DNA from: Ruegeria atlantica
GTDB lineage: Bacteria > Pseudomonadota > Alphaproteobacteria > Rhodobacterales > Rhodobacteraceae
Assembly: GCF_013032505.1 (NCBI RefSeq)
Contig: NZ_WQCG01000008.1
Location: 62,001-126,000 of the forward strand
Direction: 5' to 3'
DNA length: 64,000 bases
Below, piece after piece: positions 52,800-62,274 of this stretch (position 1 is the first letter of the stretch; each line of letters begins with the position of its first letter). The notes below the pieces were generated by a model, which made no database searches, was not told the origin of the DNA, and saw only the letters and a program-made list of their open reading frames with translations. Both the position numbers and the translations under genes were made by a program.

Positions 52800-53153
52800 A
52801 TGCCACTGTATGAGCATGTAATGATCGCGCGTCAGGACCTGTCCAACGCGCAGGCAGAAAGCCTCGTCGAACATTTCGGCACCGTTCTGGCGGACAATGG
52901 CGGCAACGTCGTTGAAAGCGAGTACTGGGGCGTCAAGACGATGGCCTACAAGATCAACAAGAACCGCAAAGGCCACTATGCCTTCCTGAAAACCGACGCC
53001 CCCGCTGGCGCCGTTCAGGAAATGGAACGCCTGATGCGCCTGCATGACGATGTTATGCGCGTTCTGACCATCAAGGTCGACGAGCACAACGAGGGCCCTT
53101 CGGTCCAGATGCAGAAGCGCGATGAGCGCGAAGGCCGCCGCGAGCGCCGCTGA
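52800..53153 (+). CDS. rpsF: 30S ribosomal protein S6
   Basis: 117 residues from the ATG at 52800 (MPLYEHVMIARQDLSNAQAE), with GGAG just before; a GTG two codons earlier is in frame. The usual S6 fold, with VESEYWGVKTMAYKINKNRKGHYAF and a basic C-terminal tail (MQKRDEREGRRERR). S6 binds S18 and the central domain of 16S rRNA. First gene of the rpsF-rpsR-rplI operon; 27 bp to rpsR. Confidence 0.97.
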   Translation: MPLYEHVMIARQDLSNAQAESLVEHFGTVLADNGGNVVESEYWGVKTMAYKINKNRKGHYAFLKTDAPAGAVQEMERLMRLHDDVMRVLTIKVDEHNEGPSVQMQKRDEREGRRERR

Positions 53154-53180
53154 TCAACGCCTGACGAAAGGACAAATACC

Positions 53181-53408
53181 ATGGCCGCAAAACCATTTTT
53201 CCGCCGCCGCAAGGTCTGCCCGTTCTCGGGCGACAACGCGCCGAAGATCGACTACAAGGACACCCGTCTGCTGCAGCGCTACATCTCTGAGCGCGGCAAG
53301 ATCGTTCCTTCGCGCATCACCGCCGTTTCGGCGAAAAAGCAGCGTGAACTGGCCCGTGCTATCAAGCGCGCCCGCTTCCTCGCCCTGCTGCCCTACGCTG
53401 TGAAGTAA
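53181..53408 (+). CDS. rpsR: 30S ribosomal protein S18
   Basis: 75 residues, typical length. [17 protein letters not shown], then the conserved [50 protein letters not shown] in shortened view ([15 protein letters not shown] and [14 protein letters not shown]). One Cys (CPF) is present near the N-terminus, the remnant of the zinc-type motif. It pairs with S6 in the 30S platform. Confidence 0.97.
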   Translation: MAAKPFFRRRKVCPFSGDNAPKIDYKDTRLLQRYISERGKIVPSRITAVSAKKQRELARAIKRARFLALLPYAVK

Positions 53409-53420
53409 GGAGAGACTGAT

Positions 53421-54041
53421 ATGCAAGTTATCCTTCTGGAACGCGTTGCGAAACTGGGTCAGATGGGCGACGTCGTTGACGTCAAGCCTGGCTACGCCCG
53501 CAACTTCCTGCTGCCTCAGGGCAAAGCGCTGAGTGCATCGAACGCGAACATCGCGTCGTTCGAAGCCCAGAAAGCGCAACTGGAAGCGCGCAACCTGGAA
53601 ACCAAAAAAGAAGCTGAAGCTCTGGCTGAAAAGCTGGACGGTCAGCAGTTCATTGTGATCCGCTCGGCATCGGATGCCGGCGCTCTGTACGGTTCGGTCA
53701 CCCCGCGTGACGCCGCAGACGCCGCAACCGAGGCTGGCTTCACCGTCGACAAGAAGCAGATTGCTCTGATCGCTCCGATCAAAGAACTGGGCCTGCACTC
53801 GCTGGCAGTTAAACTGCACCCCGAGGTCGAAGTTGAAATCCAAATGAACGTTGCCCGCTCGGAAGAAGAAGCCGAACTGCAGGCATCGGGCAAGTCGATC
53901 CAGGAACTGGCCGCTGAAGAAGAAGCCGCCGCAGAATTCGAAATCGCCGAACTGTTCGACGATATCGGTTCCGCAGCTTCCGAAGACGACGATCTGGTTG
54001 CCGAAGAAGCCCCGGCTGAGGAAGACGAAGCCAAAGCCTGA
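53421..54041 (+). CDS. rplI: 50S ribosomal protein L9
   Basis: 206 residues, longer than the about 150 of E. coli. N-terminal domain [22 protein letters not shown] with the family [13 protein letters not shown] motif (about 27-40), a long linking helix ([18 protein letters not shown]), and the C-terminal domain. The last 55 residues form an acidic extension ([32 protein letters not shown]), common in Rhodobacterales. It ends the operon; a terminator follows at once. Confidence 0.96.
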   Translation: MQVILLERVAKLGQMGDVVDVKPGYARNFLLPQGKALSASNANIASFEAQKAQLEARNLETKKEAEALAEKLDGQQFIVIRSASDAGALYGSVTPRDAADAATEAGFTVDKKQIALIAPIKELGLHSLAVKLHPEVEVEIQMNVARSEEEAELQASGKSIQELAAEEEAAAEFEIAELFDDIGSAASEDDDLVAEEAPAEEDEAKA

Positions 54042-54067
54042 TCTGGCCACCTTGGAAAAATCGATTG

Positions 54068-54094
54068 GCCGCGCCGAAAGGCGCGGCTTTTTTT
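54068..54094 (+). terminator. Intrinsic terminator after rplI
   Basis: Stem GCCGCGCC with GGCGCGGC, 4-nt loop, then T7. Confidence 0.9.
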
Positions 54095-54279
54095 GTTCGG
54101 GTCTTTCGCCATGAATAAATAATGACGGCAGGCTCAAGCAAGAATTTGGATGGGATTTGTGCTATCCTGGGGTCACGCGGCCCCTGCCGCCTCTGCCGCA
54201 TTTTTTTGAAGTTCATTTTTTATGGCATTTTGCGCGATCGCGCGTATGGGCGGACCGCGATCCGACAGGAGAAATCACC

Positions 54280-54636
54280 ATGGCATCTTTGTGCGACTAC
54301 ATCGTCGTGAATGACGGCTCATTTTCACTAAACCCCGGCGAAAGCCAGACATTCAGCGACCCAATCCCATCCAACCTTGTAATTGGAACCAACCGCGCCA
54401 AACCAGTCCTCGCCTTCAAAGCTTGGGCAACACCGTCCGGCGGCGCGTTCCAGATCGAGATCAATGATACCTTTATCTACGGCCCGTCTATGTCAGGCGG
54501 CGACATTCGCGGATTGTGGGAAGCGTTCCCCGGAACTGTCCTCAATCCCGGGATCAACAACACCGTTCAGTTTCGCGCTACAGAGAACAAGATCTGGTTT
54601 GCCGATATCATTCTGTGGTTCCAAGTCGAAATGTGA
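54280..54636 (+). CDS. Protein of unknown function, beta-rich
   Basis: 118 residues from the ATG at 54280, AGGAG well placed. No signal peptide or membrane segment. Short alternating stretches (FSLNPGESQTFSDPI, VLAFKAWATPSGGAFQIEIND, NNTVQFRATENKIWF) point to a beta-sandwich like a jelly roll, and the end ADIILWFQVEM is rich in aromatics. No family that I recognize. It stands alone between the ribosomal operon and the transglycosylase. Confidence 0.7.
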   Translation: MASLCDYIVVNDGSFSLNPGESQTFSDPIPSNLVIGTNRAKPVLAFKAWATPSGGAFQIEINDTFIYGPSMSGGDIRGLWEAFPGTVLNPGINNTVQFRATENKIWFADIILWFQVEM

Positions 54637-54789
54637 CAGGGCGCTTTTCTAACCCGGCTCATACGGAGGAATCCGGTGTGGGATCATGACGCAACGGGAC
54701 CCAGCACAATTCAGCGCGCGGACTGGCTGTTTGCTTGCGGTTGCGTCCCGCAGGACTATCATGCGCCCACCCCCATCCGGAGACCACAC

Positions 54790-55278
54790 ATGCCCCAATA
54801 CACGCGCCGCGCTCTACTTGTTGCTCTACTTGGCGCACCTGCCCTGGCTGCCTGCGGCGGCCTTGATGGCAAGCAAAGTTCACGCAACGCCACATTTGAT
54901 CCGCCGCTATACCCTAACGAGACGCCCGAACTGCGCGCGTCTATCAACAAATGGGCTGATCATTACGAATTGCCACGCGAGTTGGTCCACAAACTGGCCA
55001 TACGGGAAAGCACCCACCGGCCATGGGCCGTTAACCGCCCCTACTACGGCTTGCTGCAGATCTTGCCCGCGACGGCACGATCAATGGGATACAAAGGCAA
55101 CGCACAGGGATTGTTGGACGCGGACACGAATCTGGAATTCGCTGGAAAGTACCTTCGTGGGGCGTGGCTCTTGTCGGACGGCAACCAGAAGCGGGCCATC
55201 TTTCTTTATGCCAAAGGTTACTATCCAGAGGCGAAGGCCGCCGGAATGCTGGTAGAAACTGGCCTACGTTCCAAGTGA
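54790..55278 (+). CDS. Lytic transglycosylase-like lipoprotein (SLT domain)
   Basis: 162 residues from the ATG at 54790. The N-terminus MPQYTRRALLVALLGAPALAACGG is a lipoprotein signal with Cys in the lipobox LAAC. The SLT domain follows: ELVHKLAIRESTHRPWAVNRPYYGLLQILPATARSMGY, which contains the catalytic Glu (IRES) and the conserved G-L-L-Q-I block; shown here in parts as KLAIRESTHRPWAVN and YYGLLQILPATARSMGY. It should cut peptidoglycan at the outer membrane inner face. Confidence 0.9.
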   Translation: MPQYTRRALLVALLGAPALAACGGLDGKQSSRNATFDPPLYPNETPELRASINKWADHYELPRELVHKLAIRESTHRPWAVNRPYYGLLQILPATARSMGYKGNAQGLLDADTNLEFAGKYLRGAWLLSDGNQKRAIFLYAKGYYPEAKAAGMLVETGLRSK

Positions 55279-55396
55279 CGCTAGGTAAGGATATAGCTTG
55301 TTATTAGCGCAAAGGTTGCAATAATGACTTATATAATCGCTAAGGTATCCTGTTGCTATAACCACGCATTATGCCTAAGCGTTATGCACAATTAGC

Positions 55397-55423
55397 TTGC
55401 GTCAGGTACCAGAGTTGACGCAA
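55397..55423. promoter_or_regulatory. 27-bp inverted repeat upstream of luxR
   Basis: TTGCGTCA, 11-bp spacer, TGACGCAA: perfect 8-bp arms, 69 bp before the luxR start codon. It is longer than the typical 18-20 bp lux box. A candidate operator for LuxR itself or another regulator. Confidence 0.6.
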
Positions 55424-55492
55424 CGTACTCGGTGAAATGGACAGATATGGCACTTCTTTGGGGAAAGAATTGCCGCCGCAAGGGTTGGACAG

Positions 55493-56194
55493 GTGAAACT
55501 TATAGACTTGGCCGCGATCGACCACGAGGAAAAGTCGGCAGCCGACATCATTAACGCTGTCTGCGACGAGCTGGGCTTCGATTACGCGTCTTACGCCACC
55601 TTTAACCCTGTGAAGGGTGACGTTCAGGGGTATGCCAACTACCCGGACGAATGGAAGATTCACTATGGAAGCCAAGGCTTTCATCATTTCGACCCGACCT
55701 TGTATCAATCTGCGCTCAGCATTGCTCCAGTGGACTGGGGCAGGTTTAATCACGACGAAAAGTTTCATTCAGTTTTCCGAGATGCGCATGATTTTGGCAT
55801 TACATCCCGTGGGCTAACTGTTCCAGTACGTGGCCCCTACGGGGAATGTGGTCTGCTGAATGTGACCAGAAACTGCACGGACTCCGAGTGGGAGAAGCTG
55901 AAGAAACATGTTATGGGCGACCTGCAAATGGCTGCGGTTACAGCACATGACACCGTAATGCAGTCCGGTTTGCTGGCCAAAGCACTGTATCTACCGACCC
56001 TTTCAACGCGCGAGAAAGAGATCCTGCAATGGGTTGCTGACGGCAAGTCTCAGCAGGATATCGGCGACATTTTGTCCATTTCGCACCGAACCGTTGAAGT
56101 CCATATGCGGTCTGGGCGCGAAAAACTGGGCGCTTTGACAACCCCGCAAGCCATTGGAAGGGCTATCGGACTGGGTATTATTGCCCCAGGATAA
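55493..56194 (+). CDS. LuxR-family quorum-sensing regulator
   Basis: 233 residues from a GTG. N-terminal acyl-homoserine-lactone-binding domain (about 1-160), with Tyr/Trp/Asp residues of the binding pocket in GYANYPDEWKIHYGS and HFDPTLYQSALSIAPVDW. C-terminal helix-turn-helix (about 168-228: LSTREKEILQWVADGKSQQDIGDILSISHRTVEVHM, visible here in parts as STREKEILQWVADGKS and ISHRTVEVHMRSGREKLG). Tandem with luxI, 90 bp apart. Similar to the quorum-sensing regulators of Ruegeria; which lactone it senses is not seen. Confidence 0.92.
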   Translation: MKLIDLAAIDHEEKSAADIINAVCDELGFDYASYATFNPVKGDVQGYANYPDEWKIHYGSQGFHHFDPTLYQSALSIAPVDWGRFNHDEKFHSVFRDAHDFGITSRGLTVPVRGPYGECGLLNVTRNCTDSEWEKLKKHVMGDLQMAAVTAHDTVMQSGLLAKALYLPTLSTREKEILQWVADGKSQQDIGDILSISHRTVEVHMRSGREKLGALTTPQAIGRAIGLGIIAPG

Positions 56195-56290
56195 TCAAAA
56201 AAGATAAAAAATACGGGAATCCCCCAATAGTCTCAGCCAAAAAGTCAGTTAACGTCTTTCTTACGGTAACCAGACTGTAGGGGGATGGAA

Positions 56291-57142
56291 ATGATCATCG
56301 TAATTGATGGTATCAACCAGAATAAGTTTACGCATGTCTTGGACGAGATGTACAAATTGCGCGCGCGCGTTTTCGGCGATCGCCTTGGCTGGGATGTAAA
56401 TATAGTTGATGGGCGCGAACGCGACCATTTTGACGACCTTCATCCAGCACACGTAGTCAGCATCAACGACGAGGGGGACGTTGTTGGGTGCATGAGACTA
56501 TTGCAAACGACCGGGCCACACATGCTGTCCGACGTTTTTCATTCAATCCTGGACGGTGAACCGCCGATCCGCAGCGCTCAGGTCTGGGAAGCAACTCGGT
56601 TTTGCGTCGACACCAAAAAGCTTGGGCGAGGACGCGGTGAAAACTCCGTTTCCTATGTCACCAGCGAGGTCATGATCGGCTCGTTCGAATATGCCAAGAT
56701 GGCCGGTGTTTTGGACTCTATCGCCGTGATTGATCCGGTGATGAACCGCGTTCTGCAACGATCCGGCAATGCGCCTTACGACTATCTAGGAACCGCCAAG
56801 CCGATGGGTAAGGTTGTCGCCATGGCCGCGTTGATGGATTGCTCGGAAGAGCGGATCGCTGGAATTCGGGAATACGCCGACATTGAACACGATGTCTTCC
56901 TGACCGACGAACAGGCCCTGGATTTGGTCGAAAGTGCAAAGACCAAGCCAAGTGCGGCGAATTACGACCATCAGCCGTTGACTCAATTGGAAAAGTACTT
57001 TGTCGAACAGATGAGTTCGGCAACATCGAAAGCCGAAGTTGAATCAGTACTGAAACTGATCGAAGCGCTTTCAGACCGCTTTACGCCAGAGCAAAAGACC
57101 GCTCTGCTAAGAACCCCCCGTGCTTTTGCTCATGAGGCCTGA
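56291..57142 (+). CDS. Acyl-homoserine-lactone synthase (LuxI type)
   Basis: 283 residues from the ATG at 56291; AGGGGG lies at the right distance, while the ATG at 56285 is too close to it. LuxI core (about 1-210) with MYKLRARVFGDRLGWDV (Arg, Phe and Trp of the active site), GCMRLLQTTGPHML and QVWEATRFCVDTKKLG. The last 65-70 residues (from about SAKTKPSAANYD to the end) form a helical extension not present in typical LuxI proteins of about 210 residues. Makes the lactone signal for the LuxR next door. Confidence 0.93.
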   Translation: MIIVIDGINQNKFTHVLDEMYKLRARVFGDRLGWDVNIVDGRERDHFDDLHPAHVVSINDEGDVVGCMRLLQTTGPHMLSDVFHSILDGEPPIRSAQVWEATRFCVDTKKLGRGRGENSVSYVTSEVMIGSFEYAKMAGVLDSIAVIDPVMNRVLQRSGNAPYDYLGTAKPMGKVVAMAALMDCSEERIAGIREYADIEHDVFLTDEQALDLVESAKTKPSAANYDHQPLTQLEKYFVEQMSSATSKAEVESVLKLIEALSDRFTPEQKTALLRTPRAFAHEA

Positions 57143-57174
57143 CCCCCTCACCTCATAGGTTAAAGCCACCCAAG

Positions 57175-57212
57175 CGGAGCCGTCTTTTTCCAGACGGCTC
57201 CGTATTTTTTTT
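57175..57212 (+). terminator. Intrinsic terminator after luxI
   Basis: 11-bp stem CGGAGCCGTCT with AGACGGCTCCG, 6-nt loop, then T8. Confidence 0.9.
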
Positions 57213-57241
57213 GCCCATGAGGGGGGATGGGCGGAAGAGGA

Positions 57242-58573
57242 TTACTCCTCTTCCAGCGCCTCAACGGCTTTCTGCAGATCGTCTTTGCTGACTTCTTTGT
57301 CCGCGACCTGAGCCAGTTCGAACACATAGTCGACGACCTTGTCTTCGAAGATCGGCGCGCGCAGTTGCTGCTGCATCTGTGCGTTCTGCTGTACAAACTC
57401 AAAGAACTGACGTTCCTGCCCCGGATACTGACGGGCCTGATTCATGATCGCCTGAGTCATCTCGGAGTCAGTCACTTCGACCTCGGCCTTCTGACCCAGT
57501 TCAGCCAACAACAGGCCCAGACGCACACGGCGCTCGGCCAGCTTGTTATGCTCGTCAGTGGGTTCGATCTCGGCGTGGTCGTGGCCTTCCACTTCCGGGT
57601 TCTCCTCGTGCCAAAGCTGATGCGCGATCTGCTTGGCTTCGGCTTCAACGAGCGACGGCGGCAGGTCGAACTTTACTTTCTCGTCCAGCGCGTCCAGCAG
57701 GCCACGCTTCATGACCGCGCGCGACGCACCGGCGTATTCCGCTTCCAGACGCTCGGCGATTTGACCTTTCAGCGCGGCCAGATCTTCTGCGCCGAACTTG
57801 GTGGCCAGTTCGTCGTTTACTTCTGCCGCGACAGGTTCTTTCACCTCTTTGATGGTGCAAGTGAACACAGCGTCTTTACCGGCCAGGTGCTCGGCGCCAT
57901 ATTCCTCAGGGAACTTAACGTTTACGTCTTTTGTTTCTTCGGCCTTCACACCAACCAGCTGCTCTTCGAAGCCAGGGATGAAGCTGTTGGAACCCAGAAC
58001 CAGCGGATAATCTTCGGCAGAACCGCCTTCGAACTCTTCGCCGTCAACCTTGCCAACAAAGTCGATCACAACCTGATCGCCGTCCTTGGCCTTCGAACCT
58101 TTGCGGCGCGCTTTAAAGTCCTGAGCGGTTTCGGCCAGGCTGTTCAGCGCTTCTTCGACAGCCGCGTCGTCCGCTTTGACAACCAGCTTTTCCAGTTCAA
58201 CCGATTTCAGATCAACTTCGGGGATCGCAGGCAGTGCCTCATAGGACATTGCGACCTCGACGTCATCGCCTTCTTTCCAGTCTTCGTTCGTCATTTTGAC
58301 TTCAGGCTGCAGCGCGGGGCGCTCGCCGCTGTCTTCAAAGTGCTTGTTCATCGCGCCGTCGATGCTTTCCTGCATCGCTTCGCCCAACAGGCGCTGGCCA
58401 AACTGCTTTTTCAGCAGCGCCATCGGCACTTTGCCTTTGCGGAAACCCTTCATTTCGATTTCCGGCTGCGCTTCGACCAGTTTCTCGTTAACTTTGTCGT
58501 CCAGCTCGGCTGCGGATACGACGATATTGTAGCCGCGTTTTAGACCTTCGTTCAGCGTCTCGGTAACCTGCAT
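57242..58573 (-). CDS. tig: Trigger factor (ribosome-bound chaperone)
   Basis: 443 residues from the ATG at 58573 ([20 protein letters not shown]); an upstream extension is not conserved. Ribosome-binding motif is [19 protein letters not shown] (about 39-58). The peptidyl-prolyl isomerase domain (about 155-240, [21 protein letters not shown]) and the C-terminal helical arms ([20 protein letters not shown] onward) are complete. It catches nascent chains on the ribosome. Between tig and the porin gene is a terminator for the latter. Confidence 0.97.
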   Translation of the reverse strand: MQVTETLNEGLKRGYNIVVSAAELDDKVNEKLVEAQPEIEMKGFRKGKVPMALLKKQFGQRLLGEAMQESIDGAMNKHFEDSGERPALQPEVKMTNEDWKEGDDVEVAMSYEALPAIPEVDLKSVELEKLVVKADDAAVEEALNSLAETAQDFKARRKGSKAKDGDQVVIDFVGKVDGEEFEGGSAEDYPLVLGSNSFIPGFEEQLVGVKAEETKDVNVKFPEEYGAEHLAGKDAVFTCTIKEVKEPVAAEVNDELATKFGAEDLAALKGQIAERLEAEYAGASRAVMKRGLLDALDEKVKFDLPPSLVEAEAKQIAHQLWHEENPEVEGHDHAEIEPTDEHNKLAERRVRLGLLLAELGQKAEVEVTDSEMTQAIMNQARQYPGQERQFFEFVQQNAQMQQQLRAPIFEDKVVDYVFELAQVADKEVSKDDLQKAVEALEEE

Positions 58574-58703
58574 TATGGTAGTCCCCATAGGATTCGGGGC
58601 GCGCAAAACGGCGCGCCGGGCAAATTTGACGCCTTCTATTTGCCCAGCAGCCCACGTGCAAGGGGCAATGGCCCGATCAGCCTTGTTTTGCCGCCGATTT
58701 GAA

Positions 58704-58733
58704 CAAAAAAACGCCCCGGACAAGACCGGGGCG
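58704..58733 (-). terminator. Intrinsic terminator after the porin gene
   Basis: Stem CGCCCCGG with CCGGGGCG; on the minus strand T7 follows. It lies about 25 bp beyond the porin stop. Confidence 0.88.
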
Positions 58734-58757
58734 CCTGCAGTTAACAGGGAAACGTTG

Positions 58758-59882
58758 TCAGAACTTCCAGAGCGCGCCCAGCACCCAGGCTTCGTTCTTG
58801 TCAAAATCGACCGTGTCGTCGAAATCGTGGTTGCGGTATTTCAGGTATGCATCTGTGTTGATCGCATCGATGCGCTGAACAACGGCAATGCCCCAGGACT
58901 TGGTGCTGGAGCCCTGATTTTCGAAATCCGAACCGTCAAAATAGTCGATACCTACGCCGGTTTTGCCCCAGGACACCCAATCGCCTTCATAGGCCAGCTT
59001 GGTGTACCAATAGTCCGGATCACTGGCACCGGCCGAGGTATCGTCGCGCGTACCAAGAGCCGCGGTAAAGCTAAATCCGCTCGGAAGCAGAACCGAGGCT
59101 GACCCGATGGTGTCCTTCCGTTCGCCAGGTTGCCCGTCGAAGTCGCGTACCGCATAAGCGATGCTGGCGGCAAACTCGACGCCGTTCGCAAAGGTGTTCC
59201 GGTAGTTTACCGCGATGTCGTAATAATCGTCGTCGTCGCTGCTAGACAGGATGTTCTGACCATATGCTATCGCCGCCGAAAAACCGTTGAAATCAGGCGT
59301 ATCGTACCGGATCCTGCCCCGGCGCCCGCCATCAAAGTTCCCGGCCGAGTCACCAACGGTGATATCGCTTAGTACTCCATCAGAACCACGGTAGAAGAAC
59401 GCGCCGTTTTCATCGTTCGTGAACGAATACAGTGCCGTTCCAACATAGGATAAATCAGTTTCCGCGGCCCCATCCGAGGCCATGCTGCCCTGTCCGGCAG
59501 AGAACTTGCCGTAGCCACCCTTGAGCGAGAAATCGACGTGGCGGATGTCTTCTCGGGTCCAACCGTTGGTATTGGTGCCATCTTGGTTGGCTGGGCCCGT
59601 GCTGGGCAGACCGAGACCCGTTTCAAACCGGAACATGAACTCATTGCTGCCATAGGGTTGCATAACGCGCAAACCAACGCGGCTGTTGGATAGGTCATTG
59701 TCCAGCAACCGGGTCTCGGTTTCCTGACCGTCATCGACCGATACGATCACCGGGTCGAGCTGACCATAAAGCACAACAGAGCCACCGCTGTTGTTTTCGT
59801 ACTTTAGTTCAGCCAAGGCAGGGATCGCCGTGGTCATCGCAAGGACGGCGGCAACCGAGGGGAGTTTCAATTTCACTGTCAT
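58758..59882 (-). CDS. Rhodobacter-type outer membrane porin
   Basis: 374 residues from the ATG at 59882, with a signal peptide ([24 protein letters not shown]). A 16-strand beta-barrel porin of the Rhodobacter type: [18 protein letters not shown], then [22 protein letters not shown], and the C-terminal strand ending in Trp-Lys-Phe (LGALWKF), the signal for outer membrane insertion. Trimeric general diffusion channel by family. The gene ends in its own terminator. Confidence 0.95.
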   Translation of the reverse strand: MTVKLKLPSVAAVLAMTTAIPALAELKYENNSGGSVVLYGQLDPVIVSVDDGQETETRLLDNDLSNSRVGLRVMQPYGSNEFMFRFETGLGLPSTGPANQDGTNTNGWTREDIRHVDFSLKGGYGKFSAGQGSMASDGAAETDLSYVGTALYSFTNDENGAFFYRGSDGVLSDITVGDSAGNFDGGRRGRIRYDTPDFNGFSAAIAYGQNILSSSDDDDYYDIAVNYRNTFANGVEFAASIAYAVRDFDGQPGERKDTIGSASVLLPSGFSFTAALGTRDDTSAGASDPDYWYTKLAYEGDWVSWGKTGVGIDYFDGSDFENQGSSTKSWGIAVVQRIDAINTDAYLKYRNHDFDDTVDFDKNEAWVLGALWKF

Positions 59883-60184
59883 TTCATTCACCATAAACGT
59901 TTTGTTTGTGGGCACCGTCAAAAAGCAAAACCGATGTGACAGCCCACACCGCAAAGAACCGAGTTTTTCGCGTTTTGGATTTCTGCCTTACGGCTCAAAT
60001 CGGCAGAAAGTAAATTATAATCATTTCAAAGATTTGGCCACCAAGACGTCGTAGGCAGGAAAATCTAGGTACAAGTCTGCCACTCTGTCCGAAGTCTTTC
60101 AAAAGGAATGATATGCACTGATGCGTATACGTGCGGCCATTTCTTGCCGAGCGCTGAAAAAAGCGGCTAATTTCCGCCCATGCG
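59883..60184. other. Intergenic region upstream of the porin gene
   Basis: About 300 bp without a gene, between the porin and the nnr gene (both minus strand). It holds an inverted repeat, TTTCTGCC at 59980-59987 with GGCAGAAA at 60002-60009, in AT-rich DNA about 100-130 bp before the porin start. This could be an operator or a stem in a long leader. I see no clear promoter elements. Confidence 0.4.
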
Positions 60185-61738
60185 TCATTTAGCCAAACTC
60201 TGAAAAACCGCAGGTAATTGCTCGGGTAAGTCCTCGGCTATCAGCCCGGGGCCAAATTGGCGCGCGCATTCAACATGCAGCCAGGCTGTCGTTTCCGCTG
60301 CCTGCATTGGGGCGAACCCTCGTGCCAGCAACCCGGTGATAAAACCGGCGAGCACATCACCAGAACCAGCCGTCGCCAACCACGGCGCCGAACGCTCGTA
60401 TTCGGCCGAATTTATTGCGCATCGTCCGTCCGGTGCAGCAATCACCGTATCTGCCCCTTTGAACAGAACCACGCACCCTGCCCGTTTGGCCGCCTCACGT
60501 GTCGCGTCGACCTTGGAATAGGCCGGGCCTTTGGTCGGAATTGCTTTCAGTTTTTCAGCAATATCGGGGAACAACCGGGCGAACTCTCCCCCGTGCGGGG
60601 TCAAGACGCAATTCTCATGCAGTTGCTCGAACAGGGTCGCGGGATCATCGGCAAAAGCCGTCAACGCATCCGCATCCAGCACGGTTGATCGACCCTCTTC
60701 CAAAGCTACTGGCACCAAATCGCGGGCACGCTTTAGTCCCAATCCCGGACCAAGGCACATGGCATTCAGTCGCTTATCTTTTAAGGCTTCAGCCAGCGCG
60801 TCAGCATCCTCGGCCCGCTGCAACATAATGGCCGTCACCTGCGCCGCGACTTCCATCTGCGCAGACGGAGGAACGCCCAACGTTACGAGCCCCGCCCCGA
60901 TCCGCAGAGCTCCGCGCGCCGCCAACCGAGCCGCTCCGGTTTTACCGGGACCACCAGATAGGATCAGCGCATGGCCATGAGAGTATTTGTGATCCGCCGT
61001 ATACTTTGCCGGGAATAGCCCCTTCTCAGAAGTCAATTGAACGGTTTGATTGTATTTTTTTTGCTTAAGCCCAATTTGCTTGGTCCGAACCATTCCACAG
61101 CTTGCGGGTCCATCGTTGATCATATGACCGACTTTCTTTTCATGAAAAGTAACAGTGAGATCAGCGACGATGACATTCCCAAGAATGCGCCCACTGTCGG
61201 AGCACAACCCACTGGGAACATCGATTGAAACTAGCCGAACGTTGTTTTTTTGCAGCAAGCTCCTTGCCGGCTCCAGTGTCATAAGTGAAAAGACTCCGTC
61301 GAACGGGCGCGTCAGACCAGTTCCGAACAACCCGTCAATTATCAAGTCTGTAGCGGGCGGAATCCGAAACGTATCATCTACCAATGTAGGAGGATCAATT
61401 CGTCGAATATTGACTTGGCCCTTGCTTTCCCATCGCTCGAAATTCGTACGAGCATCGGGCGGCAGCTTTTTCGGGTCCCCATACAGAAAGACCTCGACTT
61501 CCCAGCCCCACTCTTTCAACAGCCGCGCAACGACGAACCCATCACCACCATTATTGCCGGGACCGCACAAAACCACGGCAGTGCCAGACGTTTCTGACAG
61601 TTCAGGCCACTCCTCGAAAATCGCCTCTACAACGCCGCGACCGGCGCGCTCCATCAGTTCCAGACCGGTCACCTGACCGGACTCAATCGCCGCTGTTTCA
61701 ATTGCTCGCATCTGCGCCGCTGTCAGCAATTCCGTCAT
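60185..61738 (-). CDS. nnr: Bifunctional NAD(P)H-hydrate epimerase/ADP-dependent NAD(P)H-hydrate dehydratase
   Basis: 517 residues. Repairs hydrated NADH and NADPH. N-terminal epimerase domain (about 1-220) with MELMERAGRGVVEAI-like ELMERAGRGVVEA, CGPGNNGGDGFVVARLL and SIDVPSGLCSDSG. C-terminal ribokinase-like dehydratase domain (about 230-517) with LILSGGPGKTGAARLAARGALRIGAG, TPHGGEFARLFPD and the ATP site LATAGSGDVLAGFITGLLA. Full length, no sign of decay. Confidence 0.95.
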   Translation of the reverse strand: MTELLTAAQMRAIETAAIESGQVTGLELMERAGRGVVEAIFEEWPELSETSGTAVVLCGPGNNGGDGFVVARLLKEWGWEVEVFLYGDPKKLPPDARTNFERWESKGQVNIRRIDPPTLVDDTFRIPPATDLIIDGLFGTGLTRPFDGVFSLMTLEPARSLLQKNNVRLVSIDVPSGLCSDSGRILGNVIVADLTVTFHEKKVGHMINDGPASCGMVRTKQIGLKQKKYNQTVQLTSEKGLFPAKYTADHKYSHGHALILSGGPGKTGAARLAARGALRIGAGLVTLGVPPSAQMEVAAQVTAIMLQRAEDADALAEALKDKRLNAMCLGPGLGLKRARDLVPVALEEGRSTVLDADALTAFADDPATLFEQLHENCVLTPHGGEFARLFPDIAEKLKAIPTKGPAYSKVDATREAAKRAGCVVLFKGADTVIAAPDGRCAINSAEYERSAPWLATAGSGDVLAGFITGLLARGFAPMQAAETTAWLHVECARQFGPGLIAEDLPEQLPAVFQSLAK

Positions 61739-61898
61739 CTCAATTCCCTTGGCGATTCAATTTCGCTTATTTTTTGTGCAAGTCGATCAAAATTTGACCC
61801 ACCGCCTAATTTCTCAACACCTTGTGCGGGTCGATATCGTAATCACATTGCCGCCCGAATTTAGACGTGGTCAGTGCCTGACTGACAAGAGTTAATAG

Positions 61899-62246
<348 letters not shown>

Positions 62247-62274
62247 CAAACTCAAAGCAGAGGAATATAAAGTT

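Noticed and set aside
56195..56290. Lux box between luxR and luxI
   Set aside because: There are short partial repeats (GGGAATCCC, GTTAAC with GGTAAC) but no convincing 18-20 bp palindrome.
57227..58543. 438-codon open frame antisense to tig
   Set aside because: Phe/Leu/Arg-rich shadow of trigger factor; not a protein-like composition.
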